Shown here one piece after another: positions 1 to 12,200 of a stretch of 64,000 nt of DNA. The stretch is from Scilla litardierei. Taxonomy: Eukaryota; Streptophyta; Magnoliopsida; Asparagales; Asparagaceae. The stretch is taken from contig CM061135.1 in assembly GCA_030789695.1 (NCBI GenBank), forward strand, positions 109,872,301 through 109,936,300, written 5' to 3'. The first letter of the stretch is position 1. Every line of letters begins with the position of its first letter. Position numbers and translations under genes: made by a program. The notes beneath the pieces are model-generated. The model made no database searches, was not told where the DNA came from, and worked only from the letters and a program-made list of their open reading frames with translations.

Positions 1-109
1 TGCCACTCCTAAAAGCACTTAGCACACACATCAAATTGTTCACACATGTTTGTTATCATCAAACACGAAGTCATCAATCGTTGTTCCCAACTACAAATTG
101 TATCCAACA
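1..109 (-). repeat. Fragment of the 3' LTR of the left copia relic
   Basis: Positions about 65-109 (ACGAAGTCATCAATCG through TATCCAACA) match the terminal part of the other LTR at about 4088-4133 (ACGAAGTCATCGATCG through TATCCAATA). Positions 1-64 do not obviously match, so this copy is rearranged or diverged, or runs out of the window. Confidence 0.5.
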
Positions 110-126
110 ATCACCCACTTTTGATG
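110..126 (-). promoter_or_regulatory. Polypurine-tract-like site of the left copia relic
   Basis: On the minus strand AAAAGTGGGTGATTG directly precedes the LTR start TGTTGGAT. This is the usual position of the plus-strand primer in copia elements. Confidence 0.55.
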
Positions 127-1339
127 ATGGCAAATCAATATAAGATTAGAGCAATAACGATCCAAATAATATTATCGTGACATGTGTGTGAAGTGTGATG
201 AAGGAGAAAGTATGCAACAAATGTTCAAGCATTCAGACATGTATGCATGCTCCACCTATATTTATGCTCCCCATAAACATACATTCATTAATGTACAATA
301 TCACAAATCTTTTCCCAAATATCCCCCCCCATTTGTTATCATCAAAAGTATACTTACGAAGTCAATGTCATATCACATGTAAAAAGGGTGTATTATAAAC
401 TATAGCAAACATTTGCATGTAGTCATTCTTGACTTCTACATCAACATGTAAGTGTGATGATTAAAAATTGAAGCACATAAGGAGAACTTTCAAGAAATTC
501 AACCAAAACCAATCCACTTTTTCATGTAACATGATATCATCTAGGATTGATTTTTTCCATCTCATTAAAAATGAGTTCAAGTTACCACACCCAAAACATA
601 GCCTATGAGGACTCTTAGATGCGTGGTGGCATTGCTTGACGAGTATAACACCAATGCTAAAGTTTACTCTTAAAGCTTATGTTGGATACTCGTGGATAGT
701 GTCGTTACCATGGATCGTATCCATTTTTCATACAGAACTCTTTTCTTTCTTTTTCATTTATATATATAATTTTTTTCATTTCAGTTCTTTTGAGCTCTAT
801 TTTTTATCCAAGACAAGACACATCATATCCCTTAGTTTTTCAGTTTTTTTTCATCCTACATTCACTTTCCAATATTTCATAAAAGATATCTCCAAATGTA
901 CAACAACATTTAATGCTTGTGGAAGTGAAAGTGTAGGTGTAGAAATCGAATTATTCTCATCATTGACCATGTCATGGTTATTTAGAAAAACAAACATGCA
1001 CATGTAGCTATAACAATAATTCATCAATTTCTACATGGTTATGAATCTCATTCATTAATACCAATTTAATGATTATAAAGAAGATACACATTAACCACCA
1101 TTTTTGTAGCTTTTTGTATTTTTCATTTTTTTGTTTTGTGTTTATAAAGAACTAAAGCGTCCTAACAAATGAACTAGCACACAAACAAAAACGAATCAAG
1201 CACAGAATGAATTCATTACGCTCAATCAAGAAAACATACCTTCGCGATGTCGTTTGGCTAAGGAACTTTTTAATGAAATACAATGTCCAATCCATATTTC
1301 CTCGCCACTCCATATTACCTACTCGGAAGATGTTATGTG
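127..1339. other. AT-rich internal region of the left copia relic, no gene recognised
   Basis: This 1.2-kb stretch is AT-rich with homopolymer T runs (for example about 730-860). Its small open frames (636-1007 plus; the 5' part of 1152-1358 minus) show no recognisable domain. Pol would be expected here in an intact element; I see none. Confidence 0.5.
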
Positions 1340-3190
1340 TGACCTTGGAATCCAACAAGATCCACTCACGTTAGTCATCAAACTCTTAGGAACCCAAATT
1401 TGTTTAAACTTTATGTTTTTGTTATATATTTGCAATAACGAGAAGTATGACCAACACAACCACATGTAAAACACTTTGCATGAATATTTCTAGCTCTTGT
1501 TATCTCAATGTGAACTTTTCAGTATTTTGACTTTTCAACACTTTTCAAATCATATCCAAGTCCACGCCTATTATTCCCATATATTTGGTTTCCGAGAATT
1601 ATATCCAAAGATTGTTTCCCCACACAAAATTTCTTAATGGTCAAATCTAGGTTCGTGAATTTAGTTTTGAAGCTAGTATTTTCGTTCACAAGCAAAGTGC
1701 ATTTACTAATGAAAGCTTTCTTACTGTCCTCTTCATTCTTTTTCATGTTTTCAGCTTTCTTTTCAAAATCAATTATTTTTCTTTAAGCTCATTATTTAGC
1801 ATGCACATCTTTTCAATAAGATCTTTATTTTCAGTTTTTTAGCTTAAATCAGTTTTTCTTTATACATGCTATTTTCTTTTAATAAAGTGGGACAAATAAG
1901 ACATTCAACTTTTTCATGCAAGTTAGATTTTTTCTTTTACAATATGGTGATGGTAGACTTACTTGCAACAACTTTTTCTTTCCGATTATCAATCTCTTTA
2001 GACATGTCACAATTTTCTTGTTGCAATTCAAAGTTACCATTCCTATAGCAATCTAAAATAGATCTAACTCATCAATTTTATCTTGCATTTCCTCACAAAT
2101 ATTCAAAAGTTCAACTTTAGTGCAATATTTTACCTTGTCGTGCTTTCCCATTAAACAGAGGGAGGAGTGGGTAGTCTCCTCCTGAGTTTCATCTTCGATA
2201 TCCTTATCTCATGTTATTGCTAAAGATTTTGCTTTCTTTTCAGTGACGTTATTCTTTTTTTGTGGGCAATTCCTCATGAAGTGTCCCTTCTTCCCGCATT
2301 TAAAGCATTCCATTTTATTAGTAGTATTCTGTTCAGATGAATTTCTAGCTGGATTAGATTTGTTAGAACGACTGAACCATTGCGCCATCTCAGCTCTTCC
2401 TTGGTCGGTCTTGATGTATCTTCTGATGTTTCTGACCATCAGTGTGTGCTCCTCATCAAGATCATCGTCGTCATCTTCCTTAGCTTGAAGAGCTAGTTGT
2501 TTGGGAGCCTTGGTCTCTGGTTTCTCTCTTGATTCTAAATCTGCAGTTCAAGCTCATGAGATATTTAGTTACCTATCAAGTTCTCCACTCTCATCTTTGA
2601 TATATCTTTAGCTTCTTGAATAGATGTGACTTTAGGATGGAAGGAGTTCGGTAGCGCTCTCAAGATCTTCCTCACCTGCTCCAGACTAGAGTACGGCTTA
2701 CCGTGGGAGCTGGACTTGTAGACGATGTCTGTGAACCTCACAAATATATCTTTGATGGATTCTGATGGAAGCATGCGAAGCTCTCATATTCTATACTCAG
2801 CAAAGCAAGTCTGGACTCCTTCACCTGCGATGTTCTCTCATGTGTCACCTCCAGCATATGCCATATTTCCTACCTAGTTAAACATTGTGAGATACGATTA
2901 AATTTAACTTTATCCAAAGAGAAATAATTGCATTCATAGCTCTACTATTCAATGAATAAAGTTTTTTATCAGCATCTTCCCATTTTTCTTTTGGTTTTAG
3001 AATTTCAATGTTTTCAATTTTAATAGTGGGGTGTTCATATCCTTTTTCAATAATGTCCCACACATCATAATCAATAGACACTAAATAAATTTTCATTCTC
3101 GCTTTCCAATAGGCAAAGTCTACTCCATTAAACTTAGGGGATCAGGCAATCGACTGTCCTTCAGCAAATGCTGAATCAGAGATATTCATG
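1340..3190 (-). pseudogene. copia gag (with start of protease), broken
   Basis: Minus-strand fragments in several frames line up in the order of a SIRE-type gag. At about 3096-2878 is an N-terminal part with IDYDVWDIIEKG. At 2774-2565 is a UBN2-type stretch with LRALPNSFHPK. At 2439-2209 is a CCHC zinc knuckle (CFKCGKKGHFMRNC). At 1746-1519 is a charged linker ending in a GLGYD-type motif. At 1473-1432 is a second knuckle (CFTCGCVGHTSRYC), followed by IWVPK and a protease-like LDSKVTH at about 1360-1340. In intact relatives the gag protein packages element RNA and the knuckles bind it. Frame changes and stops between the pieces show a dead copy. Confidence 0.7.
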
Positions 3191-3217
3191 GCTAATCTAG
3201 CCTAGATCCTCTAACTT

Positions 3218-3230
3218 TCTCTGATACCAC
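3218..3230 (-). promoter_or_regulatory. Primer binding site, initiator tRNA-Met type
   Basis: The minus strand reads TGGTATCAGAGA two bases after the LTR end. It differs by one base from TGGTATCAGAGC, the standard plant initiator-Met primer site. Confidence 0.75.
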
Positions 3231-3231
3231 T

Positions 3232-4133
3232 TGTTGGATCTGGATCTAAGCCTAGAGAATGGGGTGAATACGCTAATAAAAATTCTCGTGAACACACAAG
3301 TAATCACATGCAGTTATAATCAGATGCATAGTAAATAAAAGCAAACACAGAGTGCAAATCATATTTATCATGGTTCAATCGCCCCAACGACCTACTCCAG
3401 CCCCAAAGCAATTACTAGCATTAATATGTTACTGGGCACAACCGTTAAGCTCCCCGAGCCCCAACTCTCCGCTCACCCGATTTAGTACCGCACTCACCAA
3501 AGTGCTAAACACTATTAATCTAGTAACACTCTCTTGACAAGCACCAACTCGTCAAGATCCTCTTGTCTAGCCCCAACTAGCCAAGACCCCGAAAGAATGA
3601 ATAAGTAACCTACAAAAATCGATACACCAAGTACACGAATATAAATAATAATAGTTTAGAAAAGCTTAGTTCGTGTCGTCGGTGTCATCATCTCTGTCGA
3701 TCAGCGCATCGTCAGCTTCATGCTGGCACAAACGGTGTCTCAATCCGATGTCTGGATCTCAAGATATAGCCCTCCGACGTTATGCACAAATATGCCCAAA
3801 TCTGGTTTGTATGTAAATCATTTCTCTGTTCTGCAGAATCAGCAGCAGTCTGTGCGTAAAGTATGTTTTTGCCCCGTCTTCCAGAAATTGTATTAAATCG
3901 TCCCGAGCTTAAAAAATCCAAATAAATACTCGTTGGAATCATGAGCTCGTTCTCTTCGCCTGATTAATTAGAAAGGGCCGATTTGGATGATCTTGTGGAG
4001 AGGAATTCTCAGATCTTTGAAGTGTGTCCTAGGGCTTGGAATTTGATCTCTTCGGCTTTGCTTCTTCAAAGATGGTGGCCTTGGTTACACGAAGTCATCG
4101 ATCGTTATTTCCAACTACACGTTGTATCCAATA
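3232..4133 (-). repeat. 5' LTR of the left copia relic
   Basis: It begins TGTTGGATC beside the primer site and ends about 4133 at TATCCAATA, where satellite sequence starts. Length is about 900 bp. The outer terminus carries TA instead of the expected CA. Open frames inside (3352-3537, 3718-3942, 3983-4264) have no recognisable domain. Confidence 0.65.
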
Positions 4134-7100
4134 ATTTGTCTTTGCTTATTTTTTCTGTTGAAGATGGCGATCTCCTGGTTCTAATGGACATATTTGCGGA
4201 TTTTTCTTATCTTGAGGCTGTTTTTCTACATTTTCTGGAAGAAATGGATCCTTTTATGAAATGATATGATTTTTTGGCCTAATATTGTCTTCTCTATTTC
4301 TCAAATGAAGATGACCATCTCCCAGTTCCAACAAACATTTTTGCATATATTTCTGAGCTACAGGATATTTTCTACATATTCTGGAAAATATGGATCGTTA
4401 TATTAAATGATATGATTTTTATAGTCTAATTTTGTCATCTCTTATTTTTCATTTGAAGATAACGATCTTTCGGTTCCAATTGACATTTTTTCGTATTGTT
4501 CTGACCTCGGGGCTATTTTCTAAATTTTCTGGAATATATGTATCTTTTTATTAAATGATATGATTTTTGGCCTAGCTGAAGATGGCGATCTCTCAACGGA
4601 CATTTTTGCAGAATTTTCTGAGCCTAGTGCTTTTTTACATTTTATTAAAAATGTGGATCTTTTTAATAAATGATATGATTTTTAGCCTAATTTTGTCTTC
4701 TCTTATTTTTCAGTTGAACATGGTGATCTCTCGGTTCCAACGGACATCATTTTGAATTTTTTTGAGCTCGAAACTAGTTTTCTATATATTCGGGAAGTTA
4801 TGGTTCTTTTTACTAAATGAGATGATTTTTTGGCCTAATTTTGTATGCACTTGTTTTTTATTTGAAGATGGCAAACTCCCGGTTCCAATCGATATTTTTG
4901 AAAAAATTTCTGAGCTCTGGAATATTTTCTACAGTTTATTGAAGATGTGTTTCATTTTATTAAATGATATGATTTTTATAGACTAAGTTTTTCTTCTCTA
5001 ATTTTTCAGTTGAAGATGGTGATATCCAGTTTTCAACGGAATTTTTTGTCGATTTTTTGATCTACGAGCTATTTTTCTAAATTTTATGGAAGATATTTAT
5101 CTTTTTATTAAATGATATGATTTGTATAGCCTAAGTTTATCTTCTCTTATTTTTCAGTTGAATGTGGTGATCTTTCGGTTCCAGCCGACTTTTTTGTGAA
5201 TTTTTCTGATCTATGTGCTATTTTCTACATTTTTGTAAGATATGTATCTTTATATTAAATTATAGGATTTTTATAACCTAATTTTGTCTTCCCCTATTTT
5301 TAAGTTGAAGATGGCAATCTCTTGGTTACAACGAACATTTTTGCTGAATTTTCTGAGTTCGGTGTTATATTATTCATTTTCTTGAATAAATAGATATTTT
5401 TATCAAATGATATGCTTTTTGTAGTCTTATTTTGTCTTCTCTTTTTTAGTTAAATATGGCGATCTTTCGATTCCAATGGACATTTTAGCGGATATTTCTG
5501 GGGCTCTTTTTCTACATTTTCTCGAAGAAATGGATATTTTTATTAAATGATAGGATTTTATGGCCAAATTTTATCTTCTCTTATTTTTTTTGTTGAAGTT
5601 GGTGATCTGCTAGTTTTAACGGACGTTATTGCGGGATTTGATGAGCTCCATGCTATTTTCTACAATTTCTGTAAGATAAGAATATTTATATTAAATCTTA
5701 TGATTTTATAGCCTAATTTTCTCTTCTTTTATTTTTAGTTGAAAAAGGCGATCTCCCGGTTCCAACATATATTTTTAGGAATTTTTCTGAGCTCAGGGCT
5801 ATATTCTACATTTTATTAGAGACATGGATCTTTTTATTAAATGATATGATTATTATAGCCTAAATTTGTTTTCTCTTATTTTCAGTTGAAGAAGACGATC
5901 TCCCTGTTCCAACAGACATTTTATGGATCTTTTTAATAAACGATTTGTTTTTCATACACTAAGTTCGTCTTCTCTTATTTTTAAGTCGAAAATGGCAATC
6001 TCTTGTTTCCAACATGCATTTTTGCGGATTTTTCTCACCGCGAGACTATTTTCTACATTTTCTAAAAGAAATGGATCTTTTCATTAAATGATATGATTTT
6101 TGGCATAATTTTTTCTTCTCTTATTTTTTAGTTGAAAATAGCGATCACCTGGTTCCAACAGACATTTTTGCAGATTTTTTGAGATCGGAGCTATTTTCTA
6201 CATTTTATGTAAGAAATGGATCTTTTCATTAAATGATATGATTTTTATAGCATAAGTTTGTCTGCTCTTATTTTTTTCATTTGAAGATCCTGATCTACCG
6301 ACTCCAACATACATTTTTGCAGATTTTTCTTAGCTCGGGACAATTTTTCTACATTTTCTGGAAGATATGGATCGTTTGATTAAATGATATGATTTTTTGG
6401 CCTAATTTTATGTTCTCTTATTTTTCAGTTGAAGATTGCGATCTCCCGATTCCAACAGACATTTTTGATGATTTTCCTAAACTCCGGGCCATTTTCTAAA
6501 TTTTCTGTAAGATATGAATCTTTATATTAAACAATATGATTTTTTATAGCTTAATTTTGCCTTCTCTTATTTTTAAGTTGAAGATGGCAATCTCCAGGTT
6601 CTAACAGACATTTTTATTGTTTTTCTGAGCTCTTAATTATTTTCTTTATTTTCTGAATGATAGATTTTTTATTAAATCATATGATTTTTGGCCTAATTTT
6701 GTCTTCTTTAATTTTTCAGTTGAAGATGGCAATCTCCCGATTTCAACGTACCTTTTTGCAGATTTTTCTCTGCTCTAGGTTAATTTCCACATTTTCTAGA
6801 AGATATGGATCGTTTTATTAAATGATATGATTTTCGGCCTAATTTTGTATTCTCTTATTTTCATATTGCAGATGGCGATCTCCCAGTTCCAACAGATATT
6901 TTTGCGTATTTTTCTGAGATACAGGCTATTTTGGACATTTTCTAGAAAATATGGATATTTATTTCAAACGATATGATTTTAAGGCCAAATTTTGTCTTCT
7001 CTTATTTTTCAATTAAAAATGGCTATTTCCTTATTGCAACAAAAAATTTTGTGGGTTTTTCTGTGTTTCGAGCTATTTTCTACCTTTTATTGAAGATATA

Positions 7101-9082
7101 GATCTTTTTATTAAATGATATGGTTCTTATGACCTAATTTTGTCTTCTCCTATTTTTTAAGTTGAATATGTCGATCTCCCGATTCCAACGGAAATTTTTG
7201 CGGATTGTTCTGAGCACGGGGATATTTTCTAGATTTTATTGAAGATATGGATCATTTTAATAAATGATATTATTTTTATGGCCTAATTTTGTCTTCTCTT
7301 GTTTTTCAGTTGAAAATGGCCATCTCCGGTTCCAACAGACAGACATCTTTACGAATTTTTCTGAGCGCAAAGCTCATTTATACATTTTCTAGAAGATATG
7401 CATCTTTTTATTAAATGAGATGATTTTTTGGCCTAATTTTATCTTTTCTTATTTTCCAGTTGAAGATGGCGATCTCTCGGTTCCAACGGACATTTTTGCA
7501 GGTTTTTCAAAACTCACGGCTATTTTCTATAGTTTATTGAATATAGAGATCTTTTAATTAAATGATATGCTTTTTATAGACTGACATTGTTTTCTCTTAT
7601 TTTTTCAGTTGAAAGTGGCAATCTCTCGGTTCAGACGGACAAATTGGTAGATTATTCAAACATCGAGGCTATTTTCTACATTTTCTGAAAGATATGAATC
7701 TTTTTAATAAATTATACGATTTTTAGCCTAATTTTGTCTTCTCTTACTTTTTAGATGAATATGGCGATCTCCATGTTCCAACGGATATTTTTGTGAATTT
7801 TTCTTACCTTCGGGCTATTTTCTACATTTTTCGAAAGAGTTGGATCTTTAGATTAAATGATATGATTTTTATTGCCAAATTTTGTCTTAGATGACGATTT
7901 CTTAATGGACATTTTTATGGATTTTTCTAAGCTCAAAGCTATTGTTAAATTTTTATTGAAGATATTTATTTTTTATTAAATGATATAATTTTTGTAACCT
8001 AAATTATGTCTTCTCTTACTTTTCCATTGAACATGGCGATCTCTTGGTTCCAACGGACACCTTTTCGGATTTTTCTGAGCTCAGAACTATTTTTCTACAT
8101 TTTTGGAAAGTTATGGATCTTTTTATTAAATGATATGAATTTTTGCCTTAATTTTGTCCATTCTTATTTTTTATTTGAAAATGGAAAATTCCCATTTCCA
8201 ACGGACACTTTAGTAGATTTTTCTTAGCTTGGGAATATTTTCTATAGTTTATTAAAGATGTGGTTCATTTTATTAAATGATATGATTTTTCTAGGCTAAG
8301 TTTGTCTTCTCTTATTTTTCAGTCGAAGATGGTGATATCCCGTTTCCAATGGAATTTTTACGAATTTTTCTGATCTCGGGGATATTTTCTATATATTATG
8401 GAAGATATGTATATTTTTATTAAATGATATGATTTTTATAGCATAAGTTTGTCTTCTCTTATTTTTCAGTTAAAGTTGGTGATCTATATATTCCAACAGA
8501 CATTTTTGCAGTTTTTTTGAGTTCGCGATTGTTTTTCTATATTTTCTGGAAGATATGTGTCTTTTTATTAAATGATCTAATTTTTGGACTAACTTTGTAC
8601 CTTATTTTTTGTGAAAGATGGCGATCTACTTGTTCTAAATGACTTTTTTACAGATTTGTCTGAGTCCGGGCAATTTTCTACATTTTCTGTAAGATATGGA
8701 TATTTATATTAAATGATAAGATTTTTATAGTCTATTTTTGTCTTCTATTTTTTTAAGTTGAAGATGGCGATCTCTCGTTTTCAATGAAATTTTTTGCGTA
8801 TTTTTTGAGCTCGGTGCTATTTTATATATTTTCTGAAAGATAAGGATCTTTATACTAATTCATATGATTTTTGTTGCCTAATTTTGTCTTCTCTTTTTTT
8901 TCAGTTGATGATGTCGATCTTTTTATTAAACGATATCATTTTTTGTTCTTATTTTGTCTTCTCATATATTCGGTTAAAGATGGCCATTTTCCGGTTCCAA
9001 CAGACATTTTTGCGGATTTTTCTAAACATCGAACTATTTTTCGCATATTCTGGAAGATATGGATAGTTTATTTAAATGATAT

Positions 9083-9238
9083 CAGAGAAGACAAAATTAG
9101 GCCAAATATGTCCGTTGAAACCGAGAAAACACCATCTTCAACTGAAATATAAGAGAAGACAAAATTCGAAACATGGAAATCGCCATCTTCATCTATAAAA
9201 ATGTCTGTTGTAACCGGGGAATCACCATCTTCAACTGA
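9083..9238 (-). repeat. Inverted satellite module, copy 1
   Basis: Within the plus-oriented array the sequence flips. It reads AGAGAAGACAAAATTAGGCC, then GTCCGTTGAAACCGAG, then CCATCTTCAACTGA, which are reverse complements of the monomer boxes. Three partial monomers are joined. It is preceded by a half-monomer at about 8904 and followed by another at about 9359. Confidence 0.85.
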
Positions 9239-12200
9239 TAAGATTTTTATATATCATTGTCTGAGCTTGGCGCTACTTTCTATTTTTTATGAAAGATATT
9301 TATCTTTTTATTAATTATAAGATTTTTATAGCCTAAATTTGTCTGCTCTAATTTTCCAGTTGAAGATGGAATCTTTTTATTAAATAACATGATTTTTAGC
9401 CTAATTTTGTCTTTTCTAATATTCCAGTTGAAGATGGCAATCTCTCGGTTCCAACAGACATTTTTGCAGATCTTTTGAGCTCCAGGCTATTTTCCATATT
9501 TTTGGAAGATATGTATCATTTTATTAAAATGATTTGATATTTTGACCTAATTTTGTCTTCTTTTATTTTTTTAGTTGAAGATGGCTATCTCCCAGTTCCA
9601 ACGGACATATTTATGGATTTTTTTGAGCTCGGGCTATTTAGTACACTTTCTAGAAGATAAGAATCTTTATATTAAATGATATTATTTTTAGATCCTATTT
9701 TTCTTCTTCTTTTATTTTTTAGTTGAAGATGGCAATCCCCTGTTTAAACATACATTTTTTCGAATTTGAGCCCTTGCTATTTTCTACATTTTATTAAAGA
9801 TATGGACCTTTTTATCTAATGACAAGATTTTTATAGCCTAATTTTGTCTTCTCATATTTTTTCAGTTTAAGTTGGCAATCTCCAGGTTCCAACGGACATT
9901 TTTACGGATTTTTCTTAGCTTTGTGCTTTTTCTACATTTTCTGGAAGATATGAATCTTTTTTTGAAATGAAATGATTTTTTGTCCTAGCTCTGTCTTCTC
10001 TTTTTTCGGTTGAATATTGTGATCTCCCGGTTCCAACGGACATTTGTGCAGAATTTCTGAGCAAAATGCTATTTTCTACATTTATGGTCGATATGTTTTT
10101 TATTAAATGATATGAGTTTTTGTCCTAATTTTGTCTTCGGTTCCAACAGACATTTTTCGGATTTTTCAGAGCTCGGAGCTATTTTCTACATTTTTTTGTA
10201 TGATACGATTCTTTATATTAAATGATATGATTTTTATAACCTAATTTTATCTTCTCTTATTATTCAGTTGAAGATGGCGATCCTAGTTCCAACAAACATT
10301 CTTGCGAATTTTTCTGAGCTCAGGGCTATTTTCTACATTTTTGGAAAGTTATGGATCTTAATATTAAATGATATGATTTTTATAGCCTAAGTTTGTTTTC
10401 TCTTAGTTTTCAATTGAAGATGGCAATCTCTCGGTTCCAAAAGGACATTTTTGCGTATTTGTTTTGAGCTCGATGCTGTTTTCTATATTTTATGGAAGAT
10501 ATAGAACTTTTTATTAAATAATATGATTTATATAGCTTACGTTTGTCTTCTCTTATTTTTTTCAATTAAAGATGGCGATCTCCCAGTTTCAACATATATG
10601 TTTGAAGATTTTTTTAGCTTGAGACTAATTATCTATATTTTCTGGAAGATATGTATCTTTTTATGCAATGATATGATTCTTTGGCCTAATTTTGTCTTCT
10701 CTTTTTTTTACTTTGAAAATGGCGATCTCCCAGTTCCAATGGACATTTGTGCGGATTTATTTTGAACTAGGGATATTTTCTATATTTTTTGTATAATATG
10801 AATCGTTATATTAAATGATATGATTTTTATACCCTAATTTTGTCATCTCTTATTTTTTTGTTGAAGATGGCGATCCACATGTTCCCAGGGACATTTTTGT
10901 GGGTTTTCTAAGCTCGGGGCTATTTTTCTATATTTTCTAGAAGTTATGGATCATTTTATTAAATGAAATGATTTTTTGGCCTCATTTTGTTTTCTTTTAT
11001 TTTTTTAGTTGAAGATAGCGATCTCATGTTTCTAACGGACATTTTGCATATAATTTCTAACCTCGGGACTATTTTCTAAATTTTCTGATGATATGGATCT
11101 TTTTATTAAATGATAAGATTTTTGGCCCAATGTCTTCTTCTCTTATTTTTCAGTGGACGATTGTGATCCGGTGCTAACAGACATTTTTGCGGATTTTTAT
11201 AAACTCGATCATATTTATTACATTTTTATAAATTATATGATTTTTATAGACTACGTTTCTCTTCTCTTATTTTTTTTCAGTTGAAGATGGCAATCTCTCG
11301 GTTCCAATGGACATTTTTGCATATTTTTCTTAACTTGAGGCAGTTTTTCTCTATTTTCTGGAAGATATGGATCTTTTAGGAAATGATATGATTTTTTGGA
11401 CTAATTTTGTCTTCTCTGTTTTTAGATGAAGATGACGATCCCCCGGTTCCAGCAAACATTTTTGTGGATTTTTCTGAGTTCCATTATATTTTCTACATTT
11501 TTTATAAGATATGAATCTTTATATTAAATGATATGATTTTTTGTCGTCTCTTTATTTTTCAGTTGAAGATGGCGACCCAGGTTCCAATGAACTTATTTGC
11601 GGATTTTTTTGAGCTCGGTGCTTTTTTCTAAATTTTATGGAAGATATAGAACTTTTTATTAAATGATATTATTTTTATAGCCTACATTTATCTTCTCTTA
11701 TTTTTAGCGATCTCTTGGTTCCAACGGAAATTTTTACGGATTTTTCTAAGCTCCATGCTATTTTCTACATTTTTTGGAAGATATGGATCTTTATATTAAA
11801 TGATATATTTTTATGGTCTAATTTTTTCTTCTCTTATTTTTCAGTTGAATATGGCGTTCTTTTGGTTCTAACAGACATTTTTGCGTATTATTCTGACCAC
11901 CGGGCTATTTTCTAAATTTTCTGGAATATAAATATCTTTTTATTAAATGAATAGTTTTTGGCCTAATTTTATCTTCTCTTATTTTTCAGTTGAAAATGGC
12001 GATCTCCATGTTCCAACGTAAATAGATCAGGATCTTTTTAGTGAATGATTTGATTTTCATAGCCTACTGTCTTCTCTAATTTTTCTGTTGAAAATGGCGA
12101 TCTACCCGTTTCCACAGAAATTTTTACGGATTTTTCTTAGTTTGGGATTATTTTTCTTCCTTTTTTGGAAGATATGGATATTTTTATTAAATGATATGAT

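Larger units (their letters stand above)
1..4133 (-). mobile_element. Decayed SIRE/Maximus-like Ty1/copia relic without pol
   Basis: Read on the minus strand the order is 5' LTR (3232-4133), primer site, gag remnants, a polypurine-like tract and the start of a 3' LTR (109 down to the window edge). The internal part is only about 3.1 kb, too short for a copia polyprotein; no integrase, reverse transcriptase or RNase H motif was found. The sequence next to the 3' LTR (CATCAAAAGTGGGTGAT on the minus strand) resembles the SIRE/Maximus polypurine region. The right LTR abuts the satellite array at 4134. The lineage call is from motif memory; the copia class is firmer. Confidence 0.7.

Noticed and set aside
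636..1007. 123-codon plus-strand frame
   Set aside because: Phe/Ser-rich translation of T-runs in an element whose coding strand is minus; no domain.
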